This document shows, piece by piece, positions 53,838-64,000 of a stretch of 64,000 bases of DNA. Origin of the DNA: Prillingera fragicola (taxonomy: Eukaryota; Basidiomycota; Tremellomycetes; Trichosporonales; Trichosporonaceae); contig BEDY01000003.1 of the NCBI GenBank assembly GCA_002335605.1, positions 2,170,001 to 2,234,000 of the forward strand. The letters run 5' to 3'. The notes beneath the pieces were generated by a model that was given only the letters and a program-made list of their open reading frames with translations, made no database searches and was not told the origin of the DNA. The position numbers and the translations under genes were made by a program. How positions within the stretch are numbered: position 1 is the first letter of the stretch; the number at the start of each line of letters is the position of its first letter.

Positions 53838-54342
53838 TGTGCCGGATTGTCCTGTGGGTGTTTGGGTGTTTGGAGGACGACACTTGATGATGAAAGAGTA
53901 GTGTCGGACAACTAGAAAGTGACGCACGCTCAGAGGTCCGGATGAACCGTGCTTGCGTGTATATACTTCCGTGCGCCCTACCACGTGTCAAGAGAAACCG
54001 GCGGAACCGAGTATGATGTGTTGCTTATGTAATACCATGTGTCAGTCGTTACACAGGGCCTCAGGCCCCAGGGGAATATGACGTGAAACACACCGATGCT
54101 GCTCACCAAGGGGAAGGGCGCAGGAGGAGGGCGCAGGGGGAGGAGGTGTCACTGCACTGGATCGAGCAGCAGCAGCAGCAGCAGTGGTCTTTGATGACGT
54201 GAAGAGGCCGAAGAGGGAGTGACATTATTCGATTTGGGTTTACAGCACGCGGGATAGGCTCCAGTGTCCTCTGCCTCGAACACGTCGCAAAGTGGACATT
54301 ACTCGTTATCATTACACTACTCTCTCGTCCACATTGCCCATC
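53838..54342. other. Divergent intergenic region (ANL-like / Dap1-like)
   Basis: 505 bp between start codons. It holds an AGC microsatellite at 54165-54184 and no gene. Confidence 0.5.
54165..54184 (+). repeat. AGC trinucleotide microsatellite
   Basis: Twenty bases of AGC repeat in the shared promoter region upstream of the Dap1-like gene. Confidence 0.8.
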
Positions 54343-55423
54343 ATGGAAAACAACAGTGAGCTCTTACCACCTCCACCCACTAACACACCCAGTGCGCCAG
54401 CGCAACGTGTCACAAACCGTACCCCTCCCCTACCTCAATCCCGACGGCAGCCCTAAGCCTCTCCCCAAGAACAAGACTGGCGGCGTCCCCTCCAGCCCCA
54501 CCTCCGCCGGCCGTCCCGTGGCTCGCGCAAGCAGCAGCGGCGGCGTCCCCTGGAGCAAGCTCCTCCTTGCCGCCATCTTCCTGCCCCTCATCTCCCAATG
54601 GCTGACCGGCACGTACCACTTTGGCGTCTACCCCACAGTCAAGCCGTATCTCAAGGCAGCGTACCGCGCGTCGCCGTTTGCCCCGGCAATGCGCGAGTTT
54701 ACCCTCGAAGAGCTCAAGCAGTATGACGGAAGCGACCCCAGCAAACCCGTCTACGTGTCCGTTGGCGGCAAGGTCTTTGACGTTAGCAACGGACGCAGGC
54801 TCTACGGCAAGGGTGGATCATACAACATGATGTGAGTTGGCGACTCTCCGGCTTGCTGGCGCAGTGTGGGCTGTAGCGGCGCTGCTGAACCGTGTGGGGC
54901 TGTGTTCCGTGCCGTTGGCGTCCGTCTTGAACCCTACCATGATCGTCATGGACGGGGCAGTCTACATTCCACACCCAATGTCACACACGCGGACGATCTT
55001 CGTCATATCGCCCAACTGCTAACCCCCCAGGGCCGGCCGCGACGCCTCGCGCTCATTCATCACAGGCTGCTTCGAGACGCACCTGACGCACGACCTCCGC
55101 GGCCTCGACAAGGCCCAGCTCGACGTAAGTCACCGACCCGCTCGCACTCCTAACCCACACAGTCGCTCACCAACTGGGAAAACTTCTTCGCCAACTCGGA
55201 CAAGTACGAGCGCGTCGGCACCGCCATCCTCCCGCCCATCGACCCCAAGTCGCCCATCCCCGCCCCCTGCCACGACGCGCAGGGCAAGTCCGAGGCGCGT
55301 CACGGCAAAAAGGCAGCCCAGCAGCAGCAGGCCGCCAAGCCTCCCCCCGGCGCAAAGATCCACACTGGCCGCGCCGAGGCTGGCGGACATGCCGGTAAGC
55401 GGGCCAAGGCTCATTCGTCGTAA
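54343..55423 (+). CDS. DAP1: Dap1/MAPR-family cytochrome b5-like heme protein
   Basis: Membrane-anchored heme-binding protein of the progesterone-receptor (MAPR) family; in yeasts it supports cytochrome P450 enzymes of sterol synthesis such as Erg11. Exon 1 is short (MENN, ATG 54343). After a disordered Pro/Ser segment comes a membrane helix (SKLLLAAIFLPLISQWL). The cytochrome b5-like domain has FTLEELKQYDGSDPSKPVYV, GGKVFDVSNGRRLYGKGGSY with the heme-ligating Tyr region, and, after a 199-nt intron (54832-55030), AGRDASRSFITGCFETH. A further intron (55125-55162) precedes SLTNWENFFANSDKYERVG. The C-terminal tail is Gln/Lys-rich. It converges on the glucosidase II beta gene with 123 bp between stops. 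Confidence 0.9.
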
Positions 55424-55546
55424 GACTCGTTGTTCACCTGCCGTTCCTTGTCGCTGCAACCCCTCCCTGAGCCCTCCCCAAGCGACACCGTTAATAGCTC
55501 TTGCGGCGGCAGGGATGCAAAAAAATAATGTATGCATGGCTCTCTT

Positions 55547-57442
55547 CTACAGCTCCTCCTTGGGCCCTCCCACTTCCTCCTTGTGCATCTCCATCGCCTC
55601 ACGCGCGGCCTCCTCGCTGGCCTCCCTTGCGCCGTCCGCCTCCGGGTCGGCATTCGGGTCCGCCTCCTTGTTACCCACGGGGGCGGCTCCCTCGAGGGGC
55701 CAGCACAGGGCGGGCGTAGTGACCTTGAACCTGTACTCGCACTTTTCCGGCTCGGTGATGCTGAGAATCGCATTAGCCGTGCCGCACGACAGGTCAACGT
55801 TGACGCTGCGCATGGGGCCGTTCCAGCACTTGGCGCCGTTGCGGTACGCCTGCTTGGTATAGTGCTCAAAGGTGCCGAGGGGCGCCGCGGGGTTCCACTC
55901 TGCAAACGTGCCAATGTGGGTCGACGACGAGTCCTTGTTCGACTTTTGCGTCACGCGGCCGAAAAAGCACAGCTCGTATGTATAGTCGCCTGCGACCGTG
56001 TCGATGCATGTCCCGTCGAGCTTTTTCCACTCGCCCTGAGGGCCGTAGCCTTGGGACGTCGTGATCTTGTCCAGCGTCTCCTCGATGCTCTTGATGGAGG
56101 CCGTGAGCGTTGAGCGCTCCCGCTCGACGGCGTGAAACTTATCGCGGGCAGCAGAGACGTGCGGGGCGTCGTTGATGGCTGCCTTTTTCAGTATGCCGGC
56201 GCCGGTGAGGAGCTTGACGAGGTGGTCCCGGGCGGCGTCATAGTAATCGTACAGCGAGTCGGGAATGTACTCTTCCAAGCGGTAGAGCAGGCCCTCGTCA
56301 TCATCGTCGTCGTCGTCGTCCGCGAGCAGAGCCTCGAGGTTGGCGCTCGCGATAAAGTCAAGATCAGAACGCTTGATCTCCCCATCGGGGTTGAGCTTGG
56401 TGTACAGAGTTCCCTGCGTGACTTCGCCCTCGGCGCCGCCCTCGACCGGCTGGCCACCGACAAGCTCTCGGTAACCGATGACAGCCGCCTTGACCGCCAT
56501 GTCCTGGCCGTTGGGGTTGTAGCCCTTGCTCAACTCTTCGAGAATCTTGGTGATAGTGTCAAGGTCCTCGTTGACGCGCTCGAGCTGCGACCGCAGCTTG
56601 GTGACAGCATCCTGGCGCGCCTCAAGAGCCTTGAACAATGGCGAAGCCTTCTTGCGCTCGAGGACGTCCTTGCTCTTGGCCTCGGCATTCTCCAGAGCGA
56701 CTGCATGGTCAGTTCCACCGCAAAGTCTCCAACCATGACCCACCTCGTGCCTCCTCCACGGCCCCCTCCTTTTGCGTCAGGTCGCCCTTCTTGGCAACAA
56801 GCTCGTCCTCCAAGCGCTTCTTCTCCTTGAGAGCAAAGCTGACATACGCCGAGCGAATCTTGGCACCCTGGAGAGTCAGAGCCGCGTTTCAAAAGCCACT
56901 CACAGTCCGGCGTGTCTTCATCTCAGCCTCAGTGCGCTCCTTGTACTCGCGCGCGACCTCGGCGCAGCGGTCGGGGCATGCGCCAGACGCCCACTCGTCC
57001 GAGCCGTCACAGCACTCGGGGTCTGCTCGTCAGCTCTGCCTTGTAACTAACAGGTTACCCACCACACAATCCATCATTGACCCGGCCAGCGAGAAGCTTG
57101 CCGGGAATGTGCCCCTTGTTCTCGCAGTAAAAGTACGCCGCCGGACGTCCCTCGCACGCCGATGTGCCGGGCTCGTCAGAACCGTCGGCGCAGTCGCAGT
57201 AGTCGTCGTTGACTGCCGAGAACGGGATCACACCCTTGCCGTCAAGGCAGGCAAAGGTATTGTCCTTGGACGGCACGTAGCTGGCGGCCACTGGCAAGTC
57301 AGCTCAGTACTCGGAGGCAGGCCGGAAGGGACACGATGGTAGACTCACCAGCAGGGTCGACGCCGCGGACGTCCTTTGCCGCCGCGGTGCCCAGGACGGC
57401 GACGAGGGTGAAGAGACTCGATACAGCGCTGAACGCCTTCAT
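55547..57442 (-). CDS. GTB1: Glucosidase II beta subunit (PRKCSH/GTB1)
   Basis: Regulatory, ER-luminal subunit of glucosidase II, which trims glucose from N-glycans. A signal peptide (MKAFSAVSSLFTLVAVLGTA) is followed by VRGVDPA, LDL-receptor-class-A-like modules (FACLDGKGVIPFSAVNDDYC, DCADGSDEPGTSACEG and, after an intron, PECCDGSDEWASGACPDRC), an EF-hand/coiled-coil region, an acidic loop (LLADDDDDDDDEGLLYRLEE) and a C-terminal MRH domain (GYGPQGEWKKLDGTCID, CWNGPMRSVNVDLSCGTANA, ALCWPLEG). The last residues are KEEL, which looks like a variant of the ER retrieval signal. Five introns or so; the start at 57442 follows TGGAACAATG. Divergent from GPATCH1. Confidence 0.95.
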
Positions 57443-58053
57443 TGTTCCAAGTCGTTGCTGTATGCTATGCACGAGTTGACTGTTGTTCAAGTCATGAACA
57501 TCGTCATTGTGTGGCTGCCACGACGCGCCAGGGCGGGGAGCGGGCCTAATCTGCAGAGGTGGAGGTCCCGCGGGCCTATGTCGGAGGTGCTCCGAAGTGG
57601 TGGCTGAGGCGTGTAAAGCTATGTATCGGACTGCACTCAGCTTCTACGGTCATGGAGGCAAGTGTAGATGAGCTCGAGGCTTGCCCATAAGAGTGTCAAT
57701 TAGTGGAACATACGGCAGAATCGCTCGGTTGGCGACGAGCCACCAGTCTTGCTCACGCCTGTGAGACTTTGCCCTTCACGCAACACTCAACGCTCCACAT
57801 GTTCCATCAAATGCAGAGCTTGTACAGCCCCTGATTCTCACACAACTCCCTGTCCGGAAGGCCGCGACTTGTGGGGCTCGTAGACCTGGTCTGAACAGGA
57901 GCTCATCCCTTCAGCCTCGGTGCCACTGGGCACTCGCTGACCTCCACTTGCAACGACGGGACCTATTTCGACATTTGCCGCCCAACTGTGGATTGTTGTC
58001 GATCCAAGCCACATCCATTCTTACCATTCTCGACCTCCTCTGCACTCGCCAGA
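57443..58053. other. Divergent intergenic region (glucosidase II beta / GPATCH1)
   Basis: 611 bp between start codons. No gene or clear TATA element is seen. Confidence 0.5.
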
Positions 58054-60782
58054 ATGACGTCCCGGCTCAAGCACAAGCTCGAGCTCGAGAACGTCAATCT
58101 CAAGAGTGCATATCTCAACGAGTCGTTTGTGCAGGTGAGCTACAGCGCGGTTGGAGGAAGCTAACGTCGTAGATTGGAACACCACTTCCTGCGCTTGCTG
58201 AGACCAAGAAGGACAAGCAAGAGTTCAAGCCACTATGGGAGCAAGAGGTAAGACGCAAGGGAAAGCCTATTACTAATGAACAGGTCACCGATGAACAAGG
58301 CCGCAGGCGCTTCCACGGCGCCTTCACTGGAGGCTTCTCCGCCGGCTACTTCAACACTGTGGGATCGAAGGAAGGTGAGTCACATCACATGGGCCCTCTA
58401 ACGAGTACAGGATGGACACCGTCAACGTTCAAGTCGTCGCGAAACAACCGTGCGAGCAAAGTCCAGCGCGCCGAGGACTTTATGGACGAGGAAGACCTCG
58501 CTCAGATGAAGGAGGATCGGCGCCTGGAGAGTACAGAAGAGTTCCGTCACGATGCCTTTGCGGGCACGCGTGAGGAGATGGCCGGCAAGAGCTTGACTTC
58601 AGCCCTAGAGTCCATGGTCATTCCGGCCAAGACCTCTATTGGACAAACTCTGCTCCAGAAGCTGGGATGGCGACCGGGACAAGGTGTCGGTCCGCGTGTG
58701 ACGCTTCGCAAGCTCAAGATCCAGGAGGGCAAGCTGGGGCGTGTTCGCGCAGGCATGGAGGTGGACGATGACGAGGGAGAGGCGAGCAAGCATACGTTTG
58801 CGCCGCGTGACTCAAAGTTGTTGGTCTATGATGCCAAGGACGACAAGCAGGGGTTGGGCTTTGAGAAGGGAAAGGGGATGGGCAAGCTGCCCGGGAAGCG
58901 GACAAGTGAGTTCGATACCTGTATCATTTGAGTAAGCTGACAAGCAGTGTATGGAACACTGGGCGACGACGACGACGATGATCCGTACGGTGCTAGTGGC
59001 AGCGCAGATATCGACAGGCGACACTACGCGTTCGACGAGGGCGAGGAGGACGACGTGATCGTGATGGGCGGCAACGGGTCGAAACCTGCATCACGCAAGG
59101 CGCAGGCTGGGTCGGATTCGGATCGCTGGCACGACGGGCGACCCATTCTTGTGGGTTTTGCGCTGGACGCCAAAGGTGTACCGCCAGACAAGTGGTTTGC
59201 GTTTCCAGAGGTTCCAACCGACTGGAGACCACGACCAGCACGAGTGTGGGGCACGACGCGCAAGTTTGACGACACACCACAGGCGCCTGAGAAGGAGCTC
59301 ATTCGTGGGGCTCCCGGCAGGCCATTAACGCACGACCAGCGCGGAGAGGCACTTGGAGAGAAGCCAACACCCGCTGCACCACTAGAGTCGACGGCCAAGT
59401 CGGTCTTTGACTACATGTCAGAGAAGGACCGTGAGCGCCTGGCTGCGTTTGCAGCAGCCGCCAAAGCCGGTACTGCGCCTCCACCTCCGCTGTCGCTCGA
59501 GGAGGTGCCCGAGTTGCCACCAGAGCGCGCCACCGAGATTGTTATTCCACCGTTGTCACCTCGCACGGCCTCTGCTGCGTTGCAGGGCTACATGCCTTAC
59601 AAGGACGACGATGAAAAAGCAGAGCGTTACCGCTCGTACCTCGTCTCGCAGACGTACAACACCAAGCACCCCAATCCGCAATTACTGCCTTCAACATCCA
59701 TCGACGAGGTCAACAAGGAACTGGCGGCCTTCTCCGAATCAGCTCGGATTTTCAAGCCAATGTCATTTGCCATGTCATCTCGATTCACGTCTGGGAGCGC
59801 CTCTCTGGCGGCTTCAGATCTCAAGCAAGCCCGACCTGGTCTGCACATCTATGACCCGGAAAAGGGCCCCCAGTTTACCAAGCCGGAAAGTACCGAGATA
59901 CAGGTCACAAAGGTCCTTACCCCGCGCGAACAGGCGGCCGCTGATGGACGTCACGGCATCTTGACCCGTGTTGTCAAGAACTTTTATCCGGTCAAGCTAG
60001 TGTGCAAGCGTTTCCATGTTGCCGATCCGCATCCTGAGGGAGCCCCAGAGGGGACAAGTGGGACGTCTACACCCACCGCTGGCGGTGGTGCAGGTTTGGA
60101 TGCCATGCCGCTTCCCAAGAACGATGCGGCATTCGAATCGCGCTTTGTGCATCAGGAGGGCACGGATCGGACATCTACGCCGCCGCCGCCGCCACCTGCA
60201 AGTGCGGGTGAACGTGTGCCGCGGTCGATAGCCGAGGTCGGCATGGCGGATGATGTCAATCAGGGACGCGATACTCTGACCTATACAAAGCCGAGCATCG
60301 ATGTTTTCAAAGCGATTTTTGCCAGCGACGACGAGGACGATGATGACGAGGAGGATGAACCTGTCAAGACTGTGGCTACCAAGGCTACGAGTGCGACCAC
60401 GCAGCAGCCTGCAGACCCGTATCCCGTGGACGACAAGCCGGTCGACTATGCGAGTTTCAAGCCGGTCTTTCGCCGCGCGGGCGACGCGTCGAGCGACGCC
60501 AAGGACAAGGCTGATAAGGACAAGCGGAAAAAGGACAAAAAGGACAAGAAGAAGCGCAAGGGCGTGCTATCCTTTGACGTCGGCGAGGAGGCAGAGGAAG
60601 GTGTCGTGCAACCCAAGAAGAAGCTGCGGCCAGTCGCCCAGGACGAGTGGGTCGAGAAGGCCCCTCCTGCTGCTGCAGCTCAGCCGACCGCCGCTACCAC
60701 ACCACCATTGTCTGCATCATCAACGCCGGGGGCGGCTGCGACGGGCATCTCGCGGCGCAAGGGCGCGGGCGACTTTATGTAG
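58054..60782 (+). CDS. GPATCH1: GPATCH1-like splicing factor (DUF1604 and G-patch)
   Basis: Nuclear protein associated with the spliceosome. ATG 58054 opens [20 protein letters not shown]. Small exons spell the DUF1604 region: [40 protein letters not shown] and [17 protein letters not shown], the usual N-terminal signature. A G-patch follows ([20 protein letters not shown]). After a last intron (about 58904-58947) comes one long exon with [40 protein letters not shown] (a SWAP/surp-like helix region may follow), acidic runs and a Lys-rich nuclear signal ([14 protein letters not shown]). It ends RRKGAGDFM. About 850 residues, as in other fungal members. Confidence 0.92.
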
Positions 60783-61451
60783 ACCATCATCCAGCTGTTC
60801 AGCTGGCTCAACCAAGATGCATCGCAGCATACACTGGGACGAATACCATCGGTGCAAGTGAACGGCCACTGGGCGGTGAAGCGGGTGATCCAGGTTTGCC
60901 CGAACTAGCGGTTAGATAGTCGAGGGTGAGGAGATGTGGAGGCCCAGAAATGATGGTAGGCAGACGCTCGGCTTGATCGCTCGCCTGATTACCCTTGCAT
61001 TCCTGCACGGTACCTCGCCTAAGTTGCCAGGAACCTGCGTACGACGGCCCCAATGGCCCCCTTTGGAGTATACATGCAGCAGAGGCGGCGTTGGTGCGGC
61101 CCTCCGTTGTGACTCGGTTTTAGACCGGGTTGTGGTGCTGGAGTGGTTGAGCCGGGATCAAATGACGCTTAATGTTGCCGGAAACAGTTCGGACCTAGAG
61201 AGGGAGTCGAGCCGAGCACCAATGAACAGTGAGCAATTATCCATGCATGCACTCGGGCTGCTCCTGCCGCTCCTGCTGCCCTCGGCTTGCGGCATGGAGC
61301 TTGGCCTCGCATGAGCGTGGGGAGGTGGGTGGTGCTCGCCTCTGCACGCCAACGACACTATTACCCACACCTCTGTCTGCTTTGAACCCTTTCTGTTTCT
61401 CATCTCTATCCACTCTCCCACTGAAAAATAAAGAGGAGACCCACATTCATA
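60783..61451. other. Intergenic region
   Basis: 669 bp between tandem genes; the part after about 61330 is a pyrimidine-rich leader (CTCTATCCACTCTCCC) followed by AATAAAGAGG before the ETF-QO start. No gene is seen. Confidence 0.5.
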
Positions 61452-63517
61452 ATGTCGCTTGCACAACGCTGGATCGGCTCATCTCGCAGCGCAGTCGCCC
61501 ACGCCGTCAGGCGGCCACGCATTGCGTCTGCCACTTCTACCGCTTCGACTTCTGCCGCTGTCCGCTTTGCGCGCCGCAGCTACGCGACCGAGGCAGAGGA
61601 GGGAGAGGAGCCCTTTGACCTCAACAATGTCGAGCGCGCTACCGACGAGGTCGACGTGTGTATTGTCGGTGGTGGACCCGCCGGTCTGAGTGCTGCTATC
61701 CGCCTCAAGCAGCTCGACAAGGACGACTCGCTCCGTGTCGTCGTCCTGGAGAAGAGTGCCGAGCCTGGTAAGTGCCGTGTGGAGCGGCTGTACAGCACAC
61801 GCGCTGACTCGTTGCAGGAAACCACATCATGTCCGGTGCCGTCCTGGAGCCTAGGGCACTGGACGAGCTGCTCCCCAACTGGAAGGAGGACGGCGCGCCC
61901 CTCAACCAGCCCGCGGGCAGCGACTCTATGAAGTGGCTCACCTCCAAGCACGCTTTCCCCATGCCCCACCCTCCCCAGATGTCCAACCACGGCAACTACA
62001 TTGTCTCGCTGTCGCGCGTCACCGCCTGGCTCGCTGAGCAGGCCGAGGCCCTCGGCGTCGAGGTCTACCCCGGTTTCGCTGGCGCCAGCCCCGTGTACAA
62101 CGAGGACGGCTCTGCCCTTCTCGGTGTGTGCACTGGTGACGTTGGTCTGGACAAGAACTTTAAGCCCAAGGACTCCTACGAGCCTGGAATGGAGTTCCAC
62201 GCCAAGGTCACTCTCATCGCTGAGGGTGCCCACGGCTCGCTCTCCAAGGTCCTTCAGAAAAAGTTCAACCTCCGTGACGGTGTCGACCCCCAGACTTATG
62301 GTCTCGGCATCAAGGAGGTCTGGAAGGTCAAGGACGAGAACTACAAGCCTGGAGAGATTGTCCACACCATGGGCTGGCCCCTGGACTGGAAGACGTACGG
62401 TGGCTCATACCTGTACCACATGGAGGACAACATGGTCACTCTCGGTCTCGTCGTCGGTCTCGACTACTCGAACCCCTACATTTCGCCTTACAAGGAGTTC
62501 CAGGTGAGTTGAACATGTCGCAGGTGGTCACTCGGCCAAGGTCCGGACAAACCCGCGGAACTACGCTACAATGTCGGAAATACCCGATAACTGACAATCG
62601 CAGCGTATGAAGCACCACCCATTCATTGCCAAGATTCTCGAGGGCGGTGAACGTCTTGCTTACGGTGCTCGTGCTCTCAACGAGGGAGGCTACCAGTCGA
62701 TTCCCAAGCTCTACTTCCCCGGCGGTGCTCTTATTGGATGCTCGGCCGGTTTCCTCAACGTGCCCAAGATCAAGGGTACCCACAACGCTATGAAGTCGGG
62801 TATGCTTGCTGCCGAGGCCGCCTACGAGCAGCTCACCAAGCCCGAGGCCGAGGCCGACGCTGAGGCTGGAAAGTCTGTCGACATGTCGAGCTATGCGACC
62901 AAGATGGAGGACTCGTGGGTGTACAAGGAGCTCAAGGAGGTCCGCAACGTCCGTCCTTCGTTCCACAACCCCCTCGGTATCTGGGGCTGCATGGCGTGGT
63001 CGGGCCTCGACACCATGTTCCTCAAGGGCCGCGTTCCCTTCACTTTCCCTCACCCCAAGGAGGACTATGCGTGCACCGAGAAGGCGTCACAGCACAAGGA
63101 GATCGACTACCCCAAGGCCGACGGTGTGCTCTCGTTTGACATTCTCGACTCGGTCTCGCTCACCGGCACCAACCACGCCGAGAACCAGCCCGTCCACCTC
63201 CGCCTCCCCAACGACCCCGACGCCAAGAAGCGCCACACTGAGATCAACGTCCGCGACTATGCCGGTCTCCTTGGCCGTGTCTGCCCCGCTGCCGTCTACG
63301 AGTACCAGGACGCCGAGGGCGCCGAGGTCGACGCCATGGGAAAGAAGTTTGTCATCAACTCGCAAAACTGCATCCACTGCAAGACCTGCTCCATCAAGAC
63401 CCCTACCCAGGACATTACCTGGACCGTCCCCGAGGGCGGCGGTGGTCCCAAGTACTGTGAGTGTTGCCAACCACGGACTATCGGGACTGCGCTGACATTA
63501 ACCCAGCCCTCACCTGA
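61452..63517 (+). CDS. CIR2: Electron transfer flavoprotein-ubiquinone oxidoreductase
   Basis: Inner-mitochondrial-membrane enzyme passing electrons from ETF (fatty-acid and amino-acid oxidation) to ubiquinone. ATG 61452 opens an Arg/Ser-rich presequence ([20 protein letters not shown]). The FAD site [18 protein letters not shown] is cut near its end by an intron at about 61768-61819, then [18 protein letters not shown]. Further matches: [52 protein letters not shown] and, in exon 3, [20 protein letters not shown]. The 4Fe-4S cluster Cys are in [10 protein letters not shown] and [19 protein letters not shown]. The last intron (about 63457-63506) leaves a tiny exon encoding LT before the stop, after GGGGPKY. 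ETFDH in animals. Confidence 0.95.
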
Positions 63518-64000
63518 TCACCTGATCAAGCGCATGATGCATTTTCAGCAGTTTTATTGTTCTCTTTCGGCCGCCCAAAACAGACTTTGACGGTGTGCCC
63601 ACATACTGTGCCAAACGATGAGAAAAGCACCCCACCTGTACCAACGCCACCCGAGCCGTGCCTGCGTCGGTCGCTGTGCCTCGTGCACAGACCCTTAGTG
63701 TTGCAAACTTACAATTGTTGCTTCTGCCGCAGCACAAGCCACTGATGACCACGTACGGCATTCCTCAAGTGGGTGTTGGAACACTTCGAAACACTGCAGC
63801 GATGGTCACCTGCTACCTGACAGATCTCAATTTGTGTTCTTCTGACATTCAAACATCTGCCAGACCAACCCGCCATTGACCATCTGACACACTGCAGAAC
63901 CAACCCAACTCTCAGCATTGCTTGAACACTTACCCACCCAAACGACCCACATACCGCACCCACCTACCTCGCGTGCCCTGACACAGCGCCACTATCTCTC
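63518..64000. other. Downstream intergenic region to window end
   Basis: 483 bp after the ETF-QO stop. CA/CC-rich near the end, like a leader of a gene beginning outside the window; nothing can be called. Confidence 0.4.

Noticed and set aside
1..64000. CRISPR array, prophage, bacterial operon or biosynthetic gene cluster
   Set aside because: No regularly spaced repeats, no phage or transposase genes, and neighbouring genes do not form a pathway; the DNA is a fungal chromosome.

Overview
The window is nuclear DNA of a basidiomycete yeast, most likely a tremellomycete; Trichosporonales is my best guess. The evidence is dense, GC-rich genes on both strands, many introns of only about 30-60 nt with GTRNGT donors and CTRAC-type branch points just before AG, eukaryotic domain architectures throughout, a basidiomycete CPL1/priA-like secreted protein, F-box-like orphan genes, and tRNA genes with an eukaryotic A/B-box layout, one with an anticodon-loop intron. 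No operons, CRISPR arrays, prophages or bacterial insertion sequences are seen.

Layout. 0-7.5 kb: an otubain-type deubiquitinase (+) converges with an aldo-keto reductase (-), followed by an LtrA-family membrane protein (+). 7.5-13 kb: two gene-poor stretches flank a bZIP factor; they carry dispersed short repeats (GAGAACAATAA and ATTTGTAGAAATCCAG). 13-20 kb: the ERAD component HRD3/SEL1L, an intronless glutaminase-STAS fusion and a DUF4048-like protein, all +. 20-27.3 kb: a DUF3605 protein (-), an NF-X1/FAP1 zinc-finger protein (+) and RNA polymerase III subunit RPC31 (-). 27.3-29.6 kb: gene-poor. 29.6-41.3 kb: a secreted CPL1-like protein (+), the Qa-SNARE TLG2 (-) divergent from PEX5 (+), a sterol-glucosyltransferase-like enzyme (-) and an F-box-like protein (-). 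41.7-45 kb: ribosomal protein RPL11 (+), a possible small gene (-) and a second F-box-like protein (-). 46-49.1 kb: mitochondrial DEAD-box helicase MRH4 (+) and two tRNA genes (Gly-GCC, Pro-AGG, both -). 49.5-55.4 kb: a double AN1 zinc-finger protein (+), a coiled-coil orphan (-), a degenerate membrane-anchored acyl-CoA-synthetase-like protein (-) and a Dap1/MAPR heme protein (+). 55.5-63.5 kb: glucosidase II beta subunit (-), the G-patch splicing factor GPATCH1 (+) and ETF-ubiquinone oxidoreductase (+).

The genes are mostly housekeeping: protein quality control (otubain, HRD3, glucosidase II beta, AN1 protein), trafficking and organelle import (TLG2, PEX5), lipid and mitochondrial metabolism (Dap1-like, ANL-like, glucosyltransferase, ETF-QO, MRH4), and RNA or transcription (RPC31, NF-X1, GPATCH1, bZIP, RPL11). 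They are not a pathway cluster. Many neighbours are convergent with only about 100-130 bp between stops, or divergent with a shared 450-1000 bp promoter.

I did not find a clearly new multi-gene system. The items most worth a second look are the glutaminase-STAS fusion, a PAM2 motif in the NF-X1 homolog, a secreted protein with two Kex2-like sites, a degenerate adenylate-forming protein, and the dispersed intergenic repeats at 8-12.7 kb. Exon boundaries were read by eye and are approximate unless given.
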